Assembly: GCA_017561615.1 (NCBI GenBank)
Contig: JAFZBT010000045.1
Coordinates: 1-18,877 of the forward strand
Length of the DNA: 18,877 bases
Origin: Erysipelotrichaceae bacterium
GTDB taxonomy: Bacteria > Bacillota_I > Bacilli_A > Erysipelotrichales > Erysipelotrichaceae
Direction: 5' to 3'
The notes beneath the pieces are model-generated. The model had not been told where the DNA came from and did no database searches. It worked only from the letters and a program-made list of their open reading frames with translations. Shown piece by piece: positions 1-7,065 of the stretch. The position numbers and the translations under genes were made by a program. Positions within the stretch are counted from its first letter, which is position 1; every line of letters begins with the position of its first letter.

Positions 1-7
1 AAGTAAT

Positions 8-36
8 TATAATTGTAGTGTTCATATTTTAGGAGG
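8..36 (+). promoter_or_regulatory. -10 box and ribosome binding site of yebC
   Basis: A perfect TATAAT sits at 8-13, which would start a transcript near position 20. AGGAGG at 31-36 lies 9 bases before the ATG at 46. The matching -35 element would fall outside the window, so only half of the promoter can be judged. The short leader and strong ribosome binding site fit an independently transcribed gene. Confidence 0.55.
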
Positions 37-45
37 TTTGATAAT

Positions 46-768
46 ATGGGACGTGCACATGAAGTCAGAGCAGCATCAATGGCTGCCACTGCAGCAAAGA
101 AGACGAAGATTTACTCACGGTATGGCAAGGAAATTTACATGGCTGCCAAGAGTGGTGTCCCCGACCCCAATATGAACCAGACACTCAAGAGAGTCATTGA
201 AAAAGCCAAGGCCGCTCAGGTACCGGCAGACGTAATCAAGCGCAACATTGAAAAGGCCAAGGGCTCAAATGCCGAGGCTTACATCGAAAACCGCTATGAA
301 GGCTTCGGACCCGGCGGCAGCACCATTCTGGTCGATACGCTTTCCGACAACTCCAACCGTTCACTGGCGGAGATCAGAAGCTGCTTCAACAAGGCTCACT
401 GCAACCTTGGCAAGGCAGGCTGCGTATCCTATCAGTACGACAACACCGGCATCCTTTCCTTCAAGGGAAATGAAGAGGAAGTGCTGGACATCCTGCTGAT
501 GGCTGAAGTAGACGTTCTGGACGTCGAAAGCGATGAGGAAGGCTATGTAAACCTTTACGTAGCGCCGACCGATCTCTTCAAGGCCAAGGATGCCCTGGAA
601 GCGGAGAAAGGCGAGATCGAATTCGCCGTACTCGAGAACCGGATGATCCCCCAGGAATACATCTCACTGGACAGCGAGGAAGACCGCAACCAGCTTAACA
701 GGCTGCTGACCTATCTCGATGATGTCGATGACGTTCAGCAGGTCTACCACAACGTCGACAATCTGTAA
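46..768 (+). CDS. yebC: YebC/TACO1-family protein (YeeN branch)
   Basis: This 240-residue protein belongs to the YebC/PmpR/TACO1 family, cytoplasmic proteins described as transcriptional regulators and, more recently, as factors that help ribosomes through difficult proline-containing stretches. The signature is visible: an MGRAHE-type N-terminus, a basic helical region with AAKSG and a PDPN segment (about 33-43), YEGFGPGGS (about 84-92), LSDNSNR (about 99-105), and a C-terminal DDVDDVQQVYHN (about 225-236). By memory it resembles E. coli YeeN and B. subtilis YeeI more than canonical YebC, for example in GKEIYMAAKSG and FKGNEEEVLDILLMAEVDV. Length matches the usual 238-250. The ATG at 46 follows AGGAGG. 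It appears monocistronic, with a terminator immediately downstream. The family assignment is firm; the molecular role of this branch is less certain. Confidence 0.95.
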   Translation: MGRAHEVRAASMAATAAKKTKIYSRYGKEIYMAAKSGVPDPNMNQTLKRVIEKAKAAQVPADVIKRNIEKAKGSNAEAYIENRYEGFGPGGSTILVDTLSDNSNRSLAEIRSCFNKAHCNLGKAGCVSYQYDNTGILSFKGNEEEVLDILLMAEVDVLDVESDEEGYVNLYVAPTDLFKAKDALEAEKGEIEFAVLENRMIPQEYISLDSEEDRNQLNRLLTYLDDVDDVQQVYHNVDNL

Positions 769-773
769 AAGAC

Positions 774-800
774 AAGAGGAAAGAAATTTCCTCTTTCTTT
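774..800 (+). terminator. Rho-independent terminator of yebC
   Basis: A perfect 9-bp stem, AAGAGGAAA (774-782) with TTTCCTCTT (787-795), closes a GAAA loop and is followed by a T-rich tail TCTTT. It begins 5 bases after the yebC stop codon. The stem is A/T-heavy but the geometry is typical. Confidence 0.75.
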
Positions 801-846
801 CGGACATAAATGCGTACTCATTCGTTATATAAGTGAGGTGAGTTAT

Positions 847-2313
847 ATGAAGAAAGCTTTTCTGACATTCATGACAGTCATCATGGTCCTGTTATCCGCC
901 GGATGCGGGGAAACCAGGATGACGAAGAACAGGACAGTGTTTACCATCACAGCTGTCAACGGAACGGAAGAGATTCTGAATCAGATCAACATTTACATTT
1001 ATTCAGGAGATCAGCTGCTGGAAGCGCTGCCGCTTGATAAAGTGCAGGATGCCGTGCTTAATCCCGGTGACAAGGCTCATAGTGATTATGAAAGAGCGAA
1101 GGCACAGGCCAGCGAACTCAGACTTGTCGCTGAGGTGATCGACATCGATGGAAACGTTCACCGCTGCTATCCCCAGATCGGCTTTGTTGTAGGCGAAGAA
1201 AAAGAATATGAAATCACAGTCACGGGAAGCGCAAAGGAAGGATACAGAATCAGCGCTGAATTTCCTCATAATGAATACGCTAAAGACCTGAAAAACGGGC
1301 AGACCATCGGCATGGAGATCTTCAGAAAACTGTACAGATCAAATGAGAACATCTGCTTCTCACCGCTGTCTCTGGAGATCGCTCTGGCAATGCTGTACGA
1401 AGGAGCCAGAGGCGAGACCCTGGAGCAGTTCGCCTCCAAGCAGACCGGTCCGCTGTCGATACTGACAGACAGGGCTCAGATCGCCAACAGTCTATGGGCG
1501 GATGACGAATTCAAGGTCAGCGAAGAATACATCCAGACATTGCTCAGCAGATACGCTGCCGAAGTCTTCAATCAGGACCTTACCGGTGAAACCTATAGAA
1601 AAATAAACAGCTGGGTCGATGAAAAGACCAGGGGAATGATCAAAGGGATCCTGAACGAACCGCTTCAGGACAGTGTGGCGATGGTTTTGATCAACGCGCT
1701 TTACTTCAAGGCAAAGTGGCAAACGCTTCTGGACAGATGCGGTGAGGACGATTTCACGACTTCTTCCGGGAACAAGGTGACTGTAGAATACGTCGGCGAA
1801 AGAAAAACCTTCCAGGTAATTGACGATGATGACTACAGCGGCGTCGTGCTTCCCTACGATGACGGAAATACTTCCTTCATCGCCATTAAGGCAAAGAATG
1901 CCGGAGAAATTCCCGATTACCAGACTATTCTCAGTCTGATGCAGAAGACGGAGTACGTCTTCACTGATCTTAAGATGCCGAAGCTGGACATTGAATATTC
2001 CCGGACTCTCAACGATGTGTTAAGGGAAAGCGGACTGGACATGATCTTCGACGGCAACCGGGCTGACCTGACCGGTCTCGGAAACTCGGAAAAGGGCCGG
2101 CTGGCAGTTTCCATGGTCATTCAGAAGACGCATCTGAAGCTTGATGAAAACGGTACGGAAGCCGCTGCCGTTACGGCCATTACCGTTGATACGACAGCAT
2201 GGATTCCCGATCTGCCGAAGCAGATGTATTTCGACAGTCCCTACTTCTATGCCATCGTCAATAACGGAGCGATCATGTTTGTCGGTTATGTTGACAATCC
2301 GGTGGCAGAATAA
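847..2313 (+). CDS. Serpin-family protease inhibitor, predicted lipoprotein
   Basis: This 488-residue protein is a serpin, a one-shot suicide inhibitor of serine or cysteine proteases. Residues 1-20 form a lipoprotein signal: MKK, a hydrophobic core, then LLSAGC with Cys20 as the lipidation site (Ser at -3 is off consensus). Residues 21 to about 140 are a mostly beta domain I do not recognise. The serpin fold runs from about 145 to the end, with NICFSPLS (168-175), the region around INALYFKAKW, and the reactive-loop hinge ENGTEAAA (434-441), which fits the inhibitory consensus E-x-G-T-E-A-A-A. FDSPYF near the end matches the post-loop F-x-x-P-F. An upstream GTG at 838 lies inside the ribosome binding site, so the ATG at 847 is preferred. 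It sits alone between the yebC terminator and the gpsB promoter; I see no convincing promoter of its own. It is probably anchored outside the membrane. Confidence 0.93.
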   Translation: MKKAFLTFMTVIMVLLSAGCGETRMTKNRTVFTITAVNGTEEILNQINIYIYSGDQLLEALPLDKVQDAVLNPGDKAHSDYERAKAQASELRLVAEVIDIDGNVHRCYPQIGFVVGEEKEYEITVTGSAKEGYRISAEFPHNEYAKDLKNGQTIGMEIFRKLYRSNENICFSPLSLEIALAMLYEGARGETLEQFASKQTGPLSILTDRAQIANSLWADDEFKVSEEYIQTLLSRYAAEVFNQDLTGETYRKINSWVDEKTRGMIKGILNEPLQDSVAMVLINALYFKAKWQTLLDRCGEDDFTTSSGNKVTVEYVGERKTFQVIDDDDYSGVVLPYDDGNTSFIAIKAKNAGEIPDYQTILSLMQKTEYVFTDLKMPKLDIEYSRTLNDVLRESGLDMIFDGNRADLTGLGNSEKGRLAVSMVIQKTHLKLDENGTEAAAVTAITVDTTAWIPDLPKQMYFDSPYFYAIVNNGAIMFVGYVDNPVAE

Positions 2314-2387
2314 CCTGTTCTTTTTCAGGACGACATTGATTAGCTGAGGAAATGAAACCGGGCAGAGTACAAAAACACGCTTATAAC

Positions 2388-2416
2388 TTGTAAATCAGAT
2401 GATAATCTCATACAAT
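2388..2416 (+). promoter_or_regulatory. Sigma-A type promoter for gpsB-rnpB
   Basis: TTGTAA at 2388-2393 and TACAAT at 2411-2416 are separated by 17 bases. The -10 matches 5 of 6 consensus positions and the -35 matches 4 of 6. It lies in the 120-base gap between the serpin stop and gpsB and would give a leader of about 12 bases before the ribosome binding site near 2423-2430. It would drive gpsB and, by co-transcription, the RNase P RNA. Confidence 0.65.
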
Positions 2417-2433
2417 AAACTAAAGGGGTGTGA

Positions 2434-2784
2434 ATGACAATGCCTAGAGACATGAATCTTAGTATCGATACGATTTTAAATAAGGAATTTGAGGTAGAGT
2501 TCAAGGGCTATTCGCCCATTGAGGTCGATCAGTTTCTTGATCTGGTCGTCAAGGACTATGACTGCTACGAACTGGAAATAAAGAATCTGCAGGAAAAGGT
2601 AGGCAACTGCCAGCAGACCATTGACACCCTTAAAACCAAGGTAATCGACCTGGAGAGCCGTCTTAAGGACGCTGAAACAAAGAATGCCAATGAGCAGCCC
2701 GCACCGGTTGTCGGCAATCTTTCCCAGGTAGACATCCTGCGCCGGATCGCCAGACTGGAGCAGGAAGTATTCAACCGTAAATAA
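2434..2784 (+). CDS. gpsB: Cell division protein GpsB (DivIVA family)
   Basis: GpsB is a small membrane-associated adaptor that links peptidoglycan synthases such as PBP1 to the division site in Bacillota. The N-terminal DivIVA-like domain is clear: ILNKEFEVEFKGYSPIEVDQFLD (about 14-36), including the Tyr26 and Asp36 region that forms the partner-binding groove in B. subtilis GpsB. A coiled coil follows (about 40-85). The conserved C-terminal trimerisation segment, VDILRRIARLEQEVF (about 99-113), ends the protein at 116 residues, slightly longer than the usual 98-115. An alternative ATG at 2440 is better spaced from AAGGGGTG (2423-2430), so the true start may be two codons later. Position directly before the RNase P RNA matches B. 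subtilis. Its stop codon lies in the first helix of that RNA. Confidence 0.95.
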   Translation: MTMPRDMNLSIDTILNKEFEVEFKGYSPIEVDQFLDLVVKDYDCYELEIKNLQEKVGNCQQTIDTLKTKVIDLESRLKDAETKNANEQPAPVVGNLSQVDILRRIARLEQEVFNRK

Positions 2785-3121
2785 CTAACGAGGCAATCGC
2801 TGCCCGAAAGGGTAGAGGAAAGTCCATGCTCACACTGCCTGCGACGGCAGTAACGATTATGCTGGTATAATAAATAAAGCCAGGCTCAGACGGCGGCAAC
2901 TAGACCTAAAGAGAGATCCATGGTGGCGGGCCGTAAAGTGCAACAGTGACGGAGTTCCGCCGGAAACGGCGGAAGTGGAACGATGTAAACCCCATAAGTG
3001 AGAAACCCAAATTTTGGTAGGGGAATCCGAAACCGCGAAATGAAGCGGCCAGGGACGCGCAAGCGTAGATAAATGATTGCCACCTGCTCAGCAGGGACAG
3101 AACATGGCTTACGGTTAGTTA
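2782..3121 (+). ncRNA. rnpB: RNase P RNA, type B (Bacillus type)
   Basis: This is the catalytic RNA of RNase P, which removes tRNA 5' leaders. Recognised conserved blocks include GAGGAAAGTCCATGCTC (about 2816-2832), AACAGTGACGGAG (about 2942-2954), GTGGAACGATGTAAACCCC (2974-2992), GAGAAACCCAAATTTTGG (about 3000-3017) and AACATGGCTTACGG near the 3' end (3101-3114). These closely parallel the B. subtilis RNA. Helix P1 is an exact 8-bp pairing of 2782-2789 with 3114-3121, which sets the ends. At about 340 nucleotides it is shorter than the roughly 400 of B. subtilis, with reduced peripheral stems between the first and central conserved blocks. It starts on the gpsB stop codon and ends just before a terminator. 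Confidence 0.96.
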
Positions 3122-3125
3122 GCAT

Positions 3126-3152
3126 AAAAGGACGCTCAGGCGTTCTTTTTTT
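3126..3152 (+). terminator. Terminator of the gpsB-rnpB transcript
   Basis: AGGACGC (3129-3135) pairs with GCGTTCT (3140-3146), with one G-U pair, around a TCAG loop. A run of six T follows (3147-3152). It lies only a few bases beyond the 3' strand of RNase P helix P1, as expected for the end of that transcript. Confidence 0.85.
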
Positions 3153-3175
3153 CATGGGAAAAGCGTTTTCTGCAT

Positions 3176-3234
3176 TAACTTGAAATCTAATCAAGTTATT
3201 GATATAATCACTATGTAAGCGATTATGCTATAAT
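3176..3234 (+). promoter_or_regulatory. pgsA operon promoter with overlapping palindrome
   Basis: TTGAAA (3180-3185) and TATAAT (3203-3208) with a 17-base spacer form a near-consensus sigma-A promoter, predicting a start near 3215. A perfect inverted repeat, TAACTTGA (3176-3183) with TCAAGTTA (3191-3198), covers the -35 box. A second, extended -10 element TGCTATAAT (3226-3234) lies downstream, with a partial inverted repeat AATCACT/AGCGATT between the two -10 boxes (3206-3224). The main promoter is strongly supported. The operator role and use of the second element are inferences. Confidence 0.8.
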
Positions 3235-3252
3235 ATCAAAGAGGTGAAAGCT

Positions 3253-3846
3253 ATGAACTTACCGAACAAACTGACATTATTCAGACTGATACTGATTCCG
3301 ATCATCGTTCTGGTATGGGTACTTCCGTATTCCCAGCTGGGACTGGAGCTGCCAAGCTATCATATCGGTTATCTGACCCTGTCGCTCAAGAACATCATCG
3401 TTCTGGTGCTGTTCATTCTGGGCTCGGTATCCGATTTCCTTGACGGCTTTCTGGCCAGAATGAATAATCAGGTCACGACCTTCGGCAAGTTCGCTGATCC
3501 GATTGCCGACAAGTGTCTGACAACCACCATGTTCATCCTGTTCGCATCGGAAAACCTCATTTCAGCGGTGCCGGTTCTGATCATGGTTTGGAGAGACATC
3601 GTAGTGGACGGGATCAGGCTGATCGCTTCCAGCCGCAACGTGGTAATGAGCGCCAGGACTCTGGGTAAGCTCAAGACCGCTTCACAGATGCTGTGCATCA
3701 TCGTGATACTGCTGAACAACATCCCCTTCCAGTATGTGAACATTCCCATGGCGGACATCCTGCTGTGGTTCTCAACGCTGATGTCACTGGCTTCCGGCGT
3801 ATCCTACTACAGCCAGGGCAAGGCCTACATCTGGGAGAGCAAATAG
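3253..3846 (+). CDS. pgsA: CDP-diacylglycerol--glycerol-3-phosphate 3-phosphatidyltransferase (PgsA)
   Basis: PgsA is an integral membrane enzyme that makes phosphatidylglycerophosphate from CDP-diacylglycerol and glycerol-3-phosphate, the committed step toward phosphatidylglycerol and cardiolipin. The complete CDP-alcohol phosphatidyltransferase motif is present: D-x-x-D-G-x-x-A-R, eight residues, G-x-x-x-D-x-x-x-D, seen as DFLDGFLAR then GKFADPIAD (about residues 60-86). Several hydrophobic segments flank it, and the N-terminal NLPNKLTLFRL is typical. At 197 residues it is normal length. An in-frame GTG at 3244 lies inside the AAAGAGGTGA ribosome binding site, so the ATG at 3253 is chosen. 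It overlaps the next gene by one base and heads the pgsA-cinA-recA operon. Its substrate is made by CdsA, encoded further along. Confidence 0.96.
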   Translation: MNLPNKLTLFRLILIPIIVLVWVLPYSQLGLELPSYHIGYLTLSLKNIIVLVLFILGSVSDFLDGFLARMNNQVTTFGKFADPIADKCLTTTMFILFASENLISAVPVLIMVWRDIVVDGIRLIASSRNVVMSARTLGKLKTASQMLCIIVILLNNIPFQYVNIPMADILLWFSTLMSLASGVSYYSQGKAYIWESK

Positions 3847-4322
3847 TGGATCTTCTGGTAAAAAAGCTGATTGATTCAGGATTAACGATAGCCAGCTGCG
3901 AATCATTAACCGGAGGACTGTTCTGTCAGAAGATGACGGAGATTCCGGGAGTCAGCGCCACCCTGAAGGGCGGAATCGTTACCTACTGGAATGAAATAAA
4001 GGTGAACGTTGCCCATGTCAGCCAAAAGACCGTCGATGAATTCGGCGTCGTATCATGGCAGACAGCCAGGGAAATGGCCGGCAACATTGCGGAGATCTTC
4101 CGGACGGACATCGGTGTATCCTTTACCGGCAATGCCGGACCGGATGTTCTGGAAGGAAAGCCCAGAGGGCTGGTATATTCATGCATCTGCATGAACGGCA
4201 GATACTACGATTACCGGGATCTGATCGATGCGCCGCGCAATGAACTGCGCTTACGGATAGTTGAATTGATGACAGAAAGACTGATGGAAGTCCTCAGAGA
4301 GTCTGATTCAGGAAAGGAATAG
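3846..4322 (+). CDS. pncC: CinA C-terminal domain protein (PncC-like NMN amidohydrolase)
   Basis: This 158-residue protein is the CinA C-terminal domain alone. Such PncC proteins deamidate nicotinamide mononucleotide in pyridine nucleotide salvage. The family motif appears as CESLTGG (about 17-23), compared with the more common AESCTGG; the Glu and Ser are kept. It is followed by [13 protein letters not shown] (about 39-51) and the glycine-rich FTGNAGPD (about 95-102) with PRGLVY. The GTG start at 3846 shares its G with the pgsA stop codon and is preceded by GGGAG at 3833-3837. The frame stays open upstream to 3693, but that part overlaps pgsA and does not look like a protein domain. B. subtilis carries a full-length CinA at this position, so the N-terminal molybdopterin-binding-like domain is absent here. 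It directly precedes recA, as in many Bacillota and streptococci. Confidence 0.9.
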   Translation: MDLLVKKLIDSGLTIASCESLTGGLFCQKMTEIPGVSATLKGGIVTYWNEIKVNVAHVSQKTVDEFGVVSWQTAREMAGNIAEIFRTDIGVSFTGNAGPDVLEGKPRGLVYSCICMNGRYYDYRDLIDAPRNELRLRIVELMTERLMEVLRESDSGKE

Positions 4323-4326
4323 AAAG

Positions 4327-5337
4327 ATGGCAGAAAAAGACAGAAACGAAGCATTGGCGGATACGATAAAGGAAATTGAGAAAACGTATGGAAAAGGCGC
4401 GATCATGCGTCTGGGCGACAGCGTCAAGGTTGAAGAAGACGCCATCAGCTCCGGATCGCTGCTGATCGACCAGGCACTGGGCATCGGCGGCTATCCCCGC
4501 GGAAGGATCATTGAGATCTACGGACCGGAGAGCAGCGGCAAGACTACCCTGGCCCTGCACGCCATCGCGGAAGTTCAGAAGTCCGGCGGCAAGGCGGCCT
4601 TCATCGACGCTGAAAACGCCATTGACCCGATGTATGCCAAGAAACTGGGCGTCGACATCGACGATCTCATTCTTTCCCAGCCCGACAGCGGCGACCAGGC
4701 TCTGCAGATAACCGAACTGCTGATCAAGTCCGGCGCCATTGACCTGATCGTCGTCGATTCGGTGGCGGCTCTGGTTCCTCAGGCGGAACTGGACGGCACC
4801 ATCGGCGATTCCTCGATCGGCCTGCAGGCCAGACTGATGTCCCAGGCCATGCGCAAGCTGGCCGGCGCCATGAACCGTTCAAAGTGCACGGTCATCTTCA
4901 TCAACCAGCTGCGGGAAAAGATCGGCATCATGTTCGGCAATCCCGAAACTACCCCGGGCGGCCGGGCCCTGAAATTCTATTCCTCGATCCGTCTGGAAGT
5001 CCGCAAGGGCGAACCGATCAAGCAGGGCGCCGACATCATCGGCAACAAGACCAACATCAAGATCGTCAAAAACAAGGTTGCCCCGCCGTTTAAGACCTGC
5101 ACGGTAGAGATCCGTTACGGCGAAGGCGTCTCGCACGTTTCCGAAGTGATCGATCTGGCCGTAGACTACGGCATCATCGAGAAGAGCGGTGCCTGGTTCT
5201 CCTACGAAGGCGAAAAGATCGGACAGGGCAAGGAAAACGTCCGGGCCTACATGCTTGAGCATCCCGAATTCACCGAGGAGATCGATCAGAAGCTGCATAA
5301 GCTGCTGGCGGAAAAGCGCCTCACCGCTGAAGCCTGA
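4327..5337 (+). CDS. recA: Recombinase RecA
   Basis: RecA forms ATP-dependent filaments on single-stranded DNA for strand exchange and drives LexA self-cleavage where an SOS system exists. Walker A is GPESSGKT (66-73), the catalytic Glu is E96 in FIDAEN, Walker B is LIVVD (140-144), and the L2 loop region [15 protein letters not shown] (204-218) is intact. At 336 residues it is slightly short, ending without the long acidic tail of many homologues. The gene starts 4 bases after the cinA stop behind GGAAAGGA and appears to be expressed from the pgsA promoter. I see no GAAC-N4-GTTC type SOS box immediately upstream or at the pgsA promoter, so SOS induction is not supported by what is visible. 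A hairpin follows the gene. Confidence 0.98.
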   Translation: MAEKDRNEALADTIKEIEKTYGKGAIMRLGDSVKVEEDAISSGSLLIDQALGIGGYPRGRIIEIYGPESSGKTTLALHAIAEVQKSGGKAAFIDAENAIDPMYAKKLGVDIDDLILSQPDSGDQALQITELLIKSGAIDLIVVDSVAALVPQAELDGTIGDSSIGLQARLMSQAMRKLAGAMNRSKCTVIFINQLREKIGIMFGNPETTPGGRALKFYSSIRLEVRKGEPIKQGADIIGNKTNIKIVKNKVAPPFKTCTVEIRYGEGVSHVSEVIDLAVDYGIIEKSGAWFSYEGEKIGQGKENVRAYMLEHPEFTEEIDQKLHKLLAEKRLTAEA

Positions 5338-5368
5338 AAAACGGGCCGCAAACTTAAGGAAAATTATG

Positions 5369-5395
5369 AAAGTGTTGTCTCTGACAGCACTTTTA
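5369..5395 (+). terminator. Probable terminator after recA
   Basis: An 11-bp stem, AAAGTGTTGTC (5369-5379) with GACAGCACTTT (5383-5393) and one G-U pair, closes a TCT loop. The T-run is short, only TTTT including stem bases, so termination may be incomplete. It starts about 30 bases after the recA stop. Confidence 0.6.
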
Positions 5396-5423
5396 TGAAG
5401 CGTGAAGAAGGAGAGGTTTGCGA

Positions 5424-5482
5424 AAATCTTATCATTTTTCACATAAAACTAGTGTATAAATCACAATTGTGTGATAAGATTT
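5424..5482 (+). promoter_or_regulatory. Inverted repeats and probable promoter region before rny
   Basis: The recA-rny gap holds an exact 11-base inverted repeat, AAATCTTATCA (5424-5434) and TGATAAGATTT (5472-5482). Inside it are a second pair, TCACA (5439-5443) and TGTGA (5470-5474), and a 10-base palindrome CACAATTGTG (5462-5471). The gap is markedly AT-rich and includes promoter-like elements: TTGCGA at 5418-5423 with CATAAA at 5442-5447, and TATAAA at 5455-5460 without a good -35. This could be an operator or an RNA structure in the rny leader. The exact promoter cannot be fixed by eye. Confidence 0.45.
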
Positions 5483-5510
5483 ACTGTGTATATGATGGAG
5501 GATATATAAC

Positions 5511-7064
5511 ATGAAGGAAAATATGCCTTTCATCTTATGCGGCATTGTAGGCATTCTGGCAGGTATCGTCATCATGATGATCATCTCCCGGCTGGGTCTG
5601 AACAAGAACCAGGAAAAAGCTAGTTTAATTTTAAAGGAAGCTAATTTTGAAGCTGAATCGATCAAGAGACAGGCTGTCCTTGACGGAAAGAATTCAGCTT
5701 ATGAATTGAAACTTGCTGCAGAAAAGGAAATAAAGAAACAGCGTCAGGAACTTAATGACACAGAAAACAAGCTCATCAGACGCGAGAGTTCTTTAAACTT
5801 TAAGGAAGAGAAAGTACAATCAAGAGAAAAACAATTAAGCGATAAACTAGAAGAAAACGAAAAGAAGTCTGCAGAGCTCGATAAGATGCAAGCTGAACTG
5901 CAAAACAAGATCAACAGCCAGCAGGCTGTCCTGGAAAAGGTCGCCAGCATGACCGCCGGCGAAGCCAAGGAGCAGCTGTTCGATCTGGTAAAGACACAGA
6001 CTGCCAACGAGATGGCCGCCTATGTCAAGGATGAGGAAGAAAAGGCCAAGGCCAATGCCTCGGAAATTGCCCGGGACATCATCGGTCAGGCCATTCAGAG
6101 ATACTCCCAGGAAGAAACCATAGACCGCACGGTCTCTGTTGTTGGTCTGCCTTCCGAGGAAATGAAGGGCCGCATCATCGGCCGTGAAGGCCGCAACATC
6201 CGGGCCATTGAACAGGCTACCGGCGTCGACCTGATCATCGATGATACCCCCGAGACCATCACGATCTCCTGCTTCGATCCCATCAGAAGGGAAATCGCCA
6301 GACTGACGATGGAACATCTGATCAAGGACGGCCGCATACAGCCGGGCCGCATCGAGGAAGTCGTTGCCAAGAAGACCGAGGAGCTTAATGAAGTCATTCA
6401 GAAGGCCGGTGAAGACGCTGTCTTCCAGCTGGGCCTGGGCCGCATCGATAGGGAACTTGTCAGACTGATCGGCCGGCTGAAATACCGCTACTCATACGGT
6501 CAGAACGTCCTTCAGCATTCGCTGGAAGTCGCTCATCTGGCCGGCATGATGGCCGCTGAACTGGGCGTCAAGCAGTCGCTGGCCAAGAGAGCCGGCCTGC
6601 TGCACGACATCGGCAAGGCCATCGACTTCGAACAGGAAGGCTCACACGTGGAGCTGGGCGTCAAGGTTGCCAAGAAGCACGGTGAAAACGAGACCGTCGT
6701 CAACGCGATCGCTTCCCACCACGGCGATACCGAACCGACCAACATCATCTCCAATCTGGTCGCCGCTGCCGACGCTCTGTCAGCCGCCCGACCGGGAGCC
6801 CGTTACGAGTCTCTGGAAAACTACGTCAACCGTCTTGAGGAACTTGAGAAGATCGCCAACAGCTTTGAAGGCATCGAGAAGAGCTATGCCATTCAGGCCG
6901 GCAGAGAGATCCGCGTAATGGTTCAGCCCGACAAGGTCGACGACATCAACTGCTACCGTCTGGCCAGAGAGATCAAGGACAAGATCGAAAGCGAACTTAC
7001 CTATCCGGGTCAGATCAAGGTAACCGTAATAAGGGAAACCAGAGCGAACGAAGTTGCCAGATAA
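5511..7064 (+). CDS. rny: Ribonuclease Y
   Basis: RNase Y is the membrane-tethered endoribonuclease that starts mRNA decay in many Bacillota. The domain order is complete over 517 residues: one N-terminal transmembrane segment (about 7-27), a long charged coiled coil (about 30-165), a KH RNA-binding domain with the GREGRN loop (224-229), and an HD metal-dependent phosphohydrolase domain with HD at 365-366 and HHGD at 403-406. The length matches the usual 515-520. The ATG at 5511 follows GGAGG at 5497-5501. The coiled-coil coding part is visibly more AT-rich than the rest. It is followed after one base by ymdB, an association also seen in B. subtilis, and the neighbouring RNase J homologue and RNase P RNA make this a dense RNA-processing neighbourhood. 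Confidence 0.98.
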   Translation: MKENMPFILCGIVGILAGIVIMMIISRLGLNKNQEKASLILKEANFEAESIKRQAVLDGKNSAYELKLAAEKEIKKQRQELNDTENKLIRRESSLNFKEEKVQSREKQLSDKLEENEKKSAELDKMQAELQNKINSQQAVLEKVASMTAGEAKEQLFDLVKTQTANEMAAYVKDEEEKAKANASEIARDIIGQAIQRYSQEETIDRTVSVVGLPSEEMKGRIIGREGRNIRAIEQATGVDLIIDDTPETITISCFDPIRREIARLTMEHLIKDGRIQPGRIEEVVAKKTEELNEVIQKAGEDAVFQLGLGRIDRELVRLIGRLKYRYSYGQNVLQHSLEVAHLAGMMAAELGVKQSLAKRAGLLHDIGKAIDFEQEGSHVELGVKVAKKHGENETVVNAIASHHGDTEPTNIISNLVAAADALSAARPGARYESLENYVNRLEELEKIANSFEGIEKSYAIQAGREIRVMVQPDKVDDINCYRLAREIKDKIESELTYPGQIKVTVIRETRANEVAR

Positions 7065-7065
7065 C

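Noticed and set aside
801..846. Possible serpin promoter (CGGACA and TATATA/TATAAG before 847)
   Set aside because: The spacer is 19 bases or more and the -10 would place the transcript start on the ribosome binding site. The match is too weak to annotate.
2314..2340. Short CCTG/CAGG hairpin with T-rich loop after the serpin gene
   Set aside because: The stem is only 4 bp and the T-run is in the loop rather than after the stem, so it is not a terminator.
2621..2649. Perfect TTGACA inside gpsB as a possible internal rnpB promoter
   Set aside because: No acceptable -10 box lies 16-18 bases downstream (only ATCGAC or a 3-of-6 TAATCG).
3693..3845. Upstream extension of the CinA-like frame within pgsA
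   Set aside because: It overlaps the pgsA coding region and does not resemble the CinA N-terminal domain. The GTG at 3846 has a suitable ribosome binding site and fits the family start.
4879..5442. 187-codon minus-strand open frame opposite recA
   Set aside because: It lies opposite recA with no recognisable domain; the recA strand is unambiguous.
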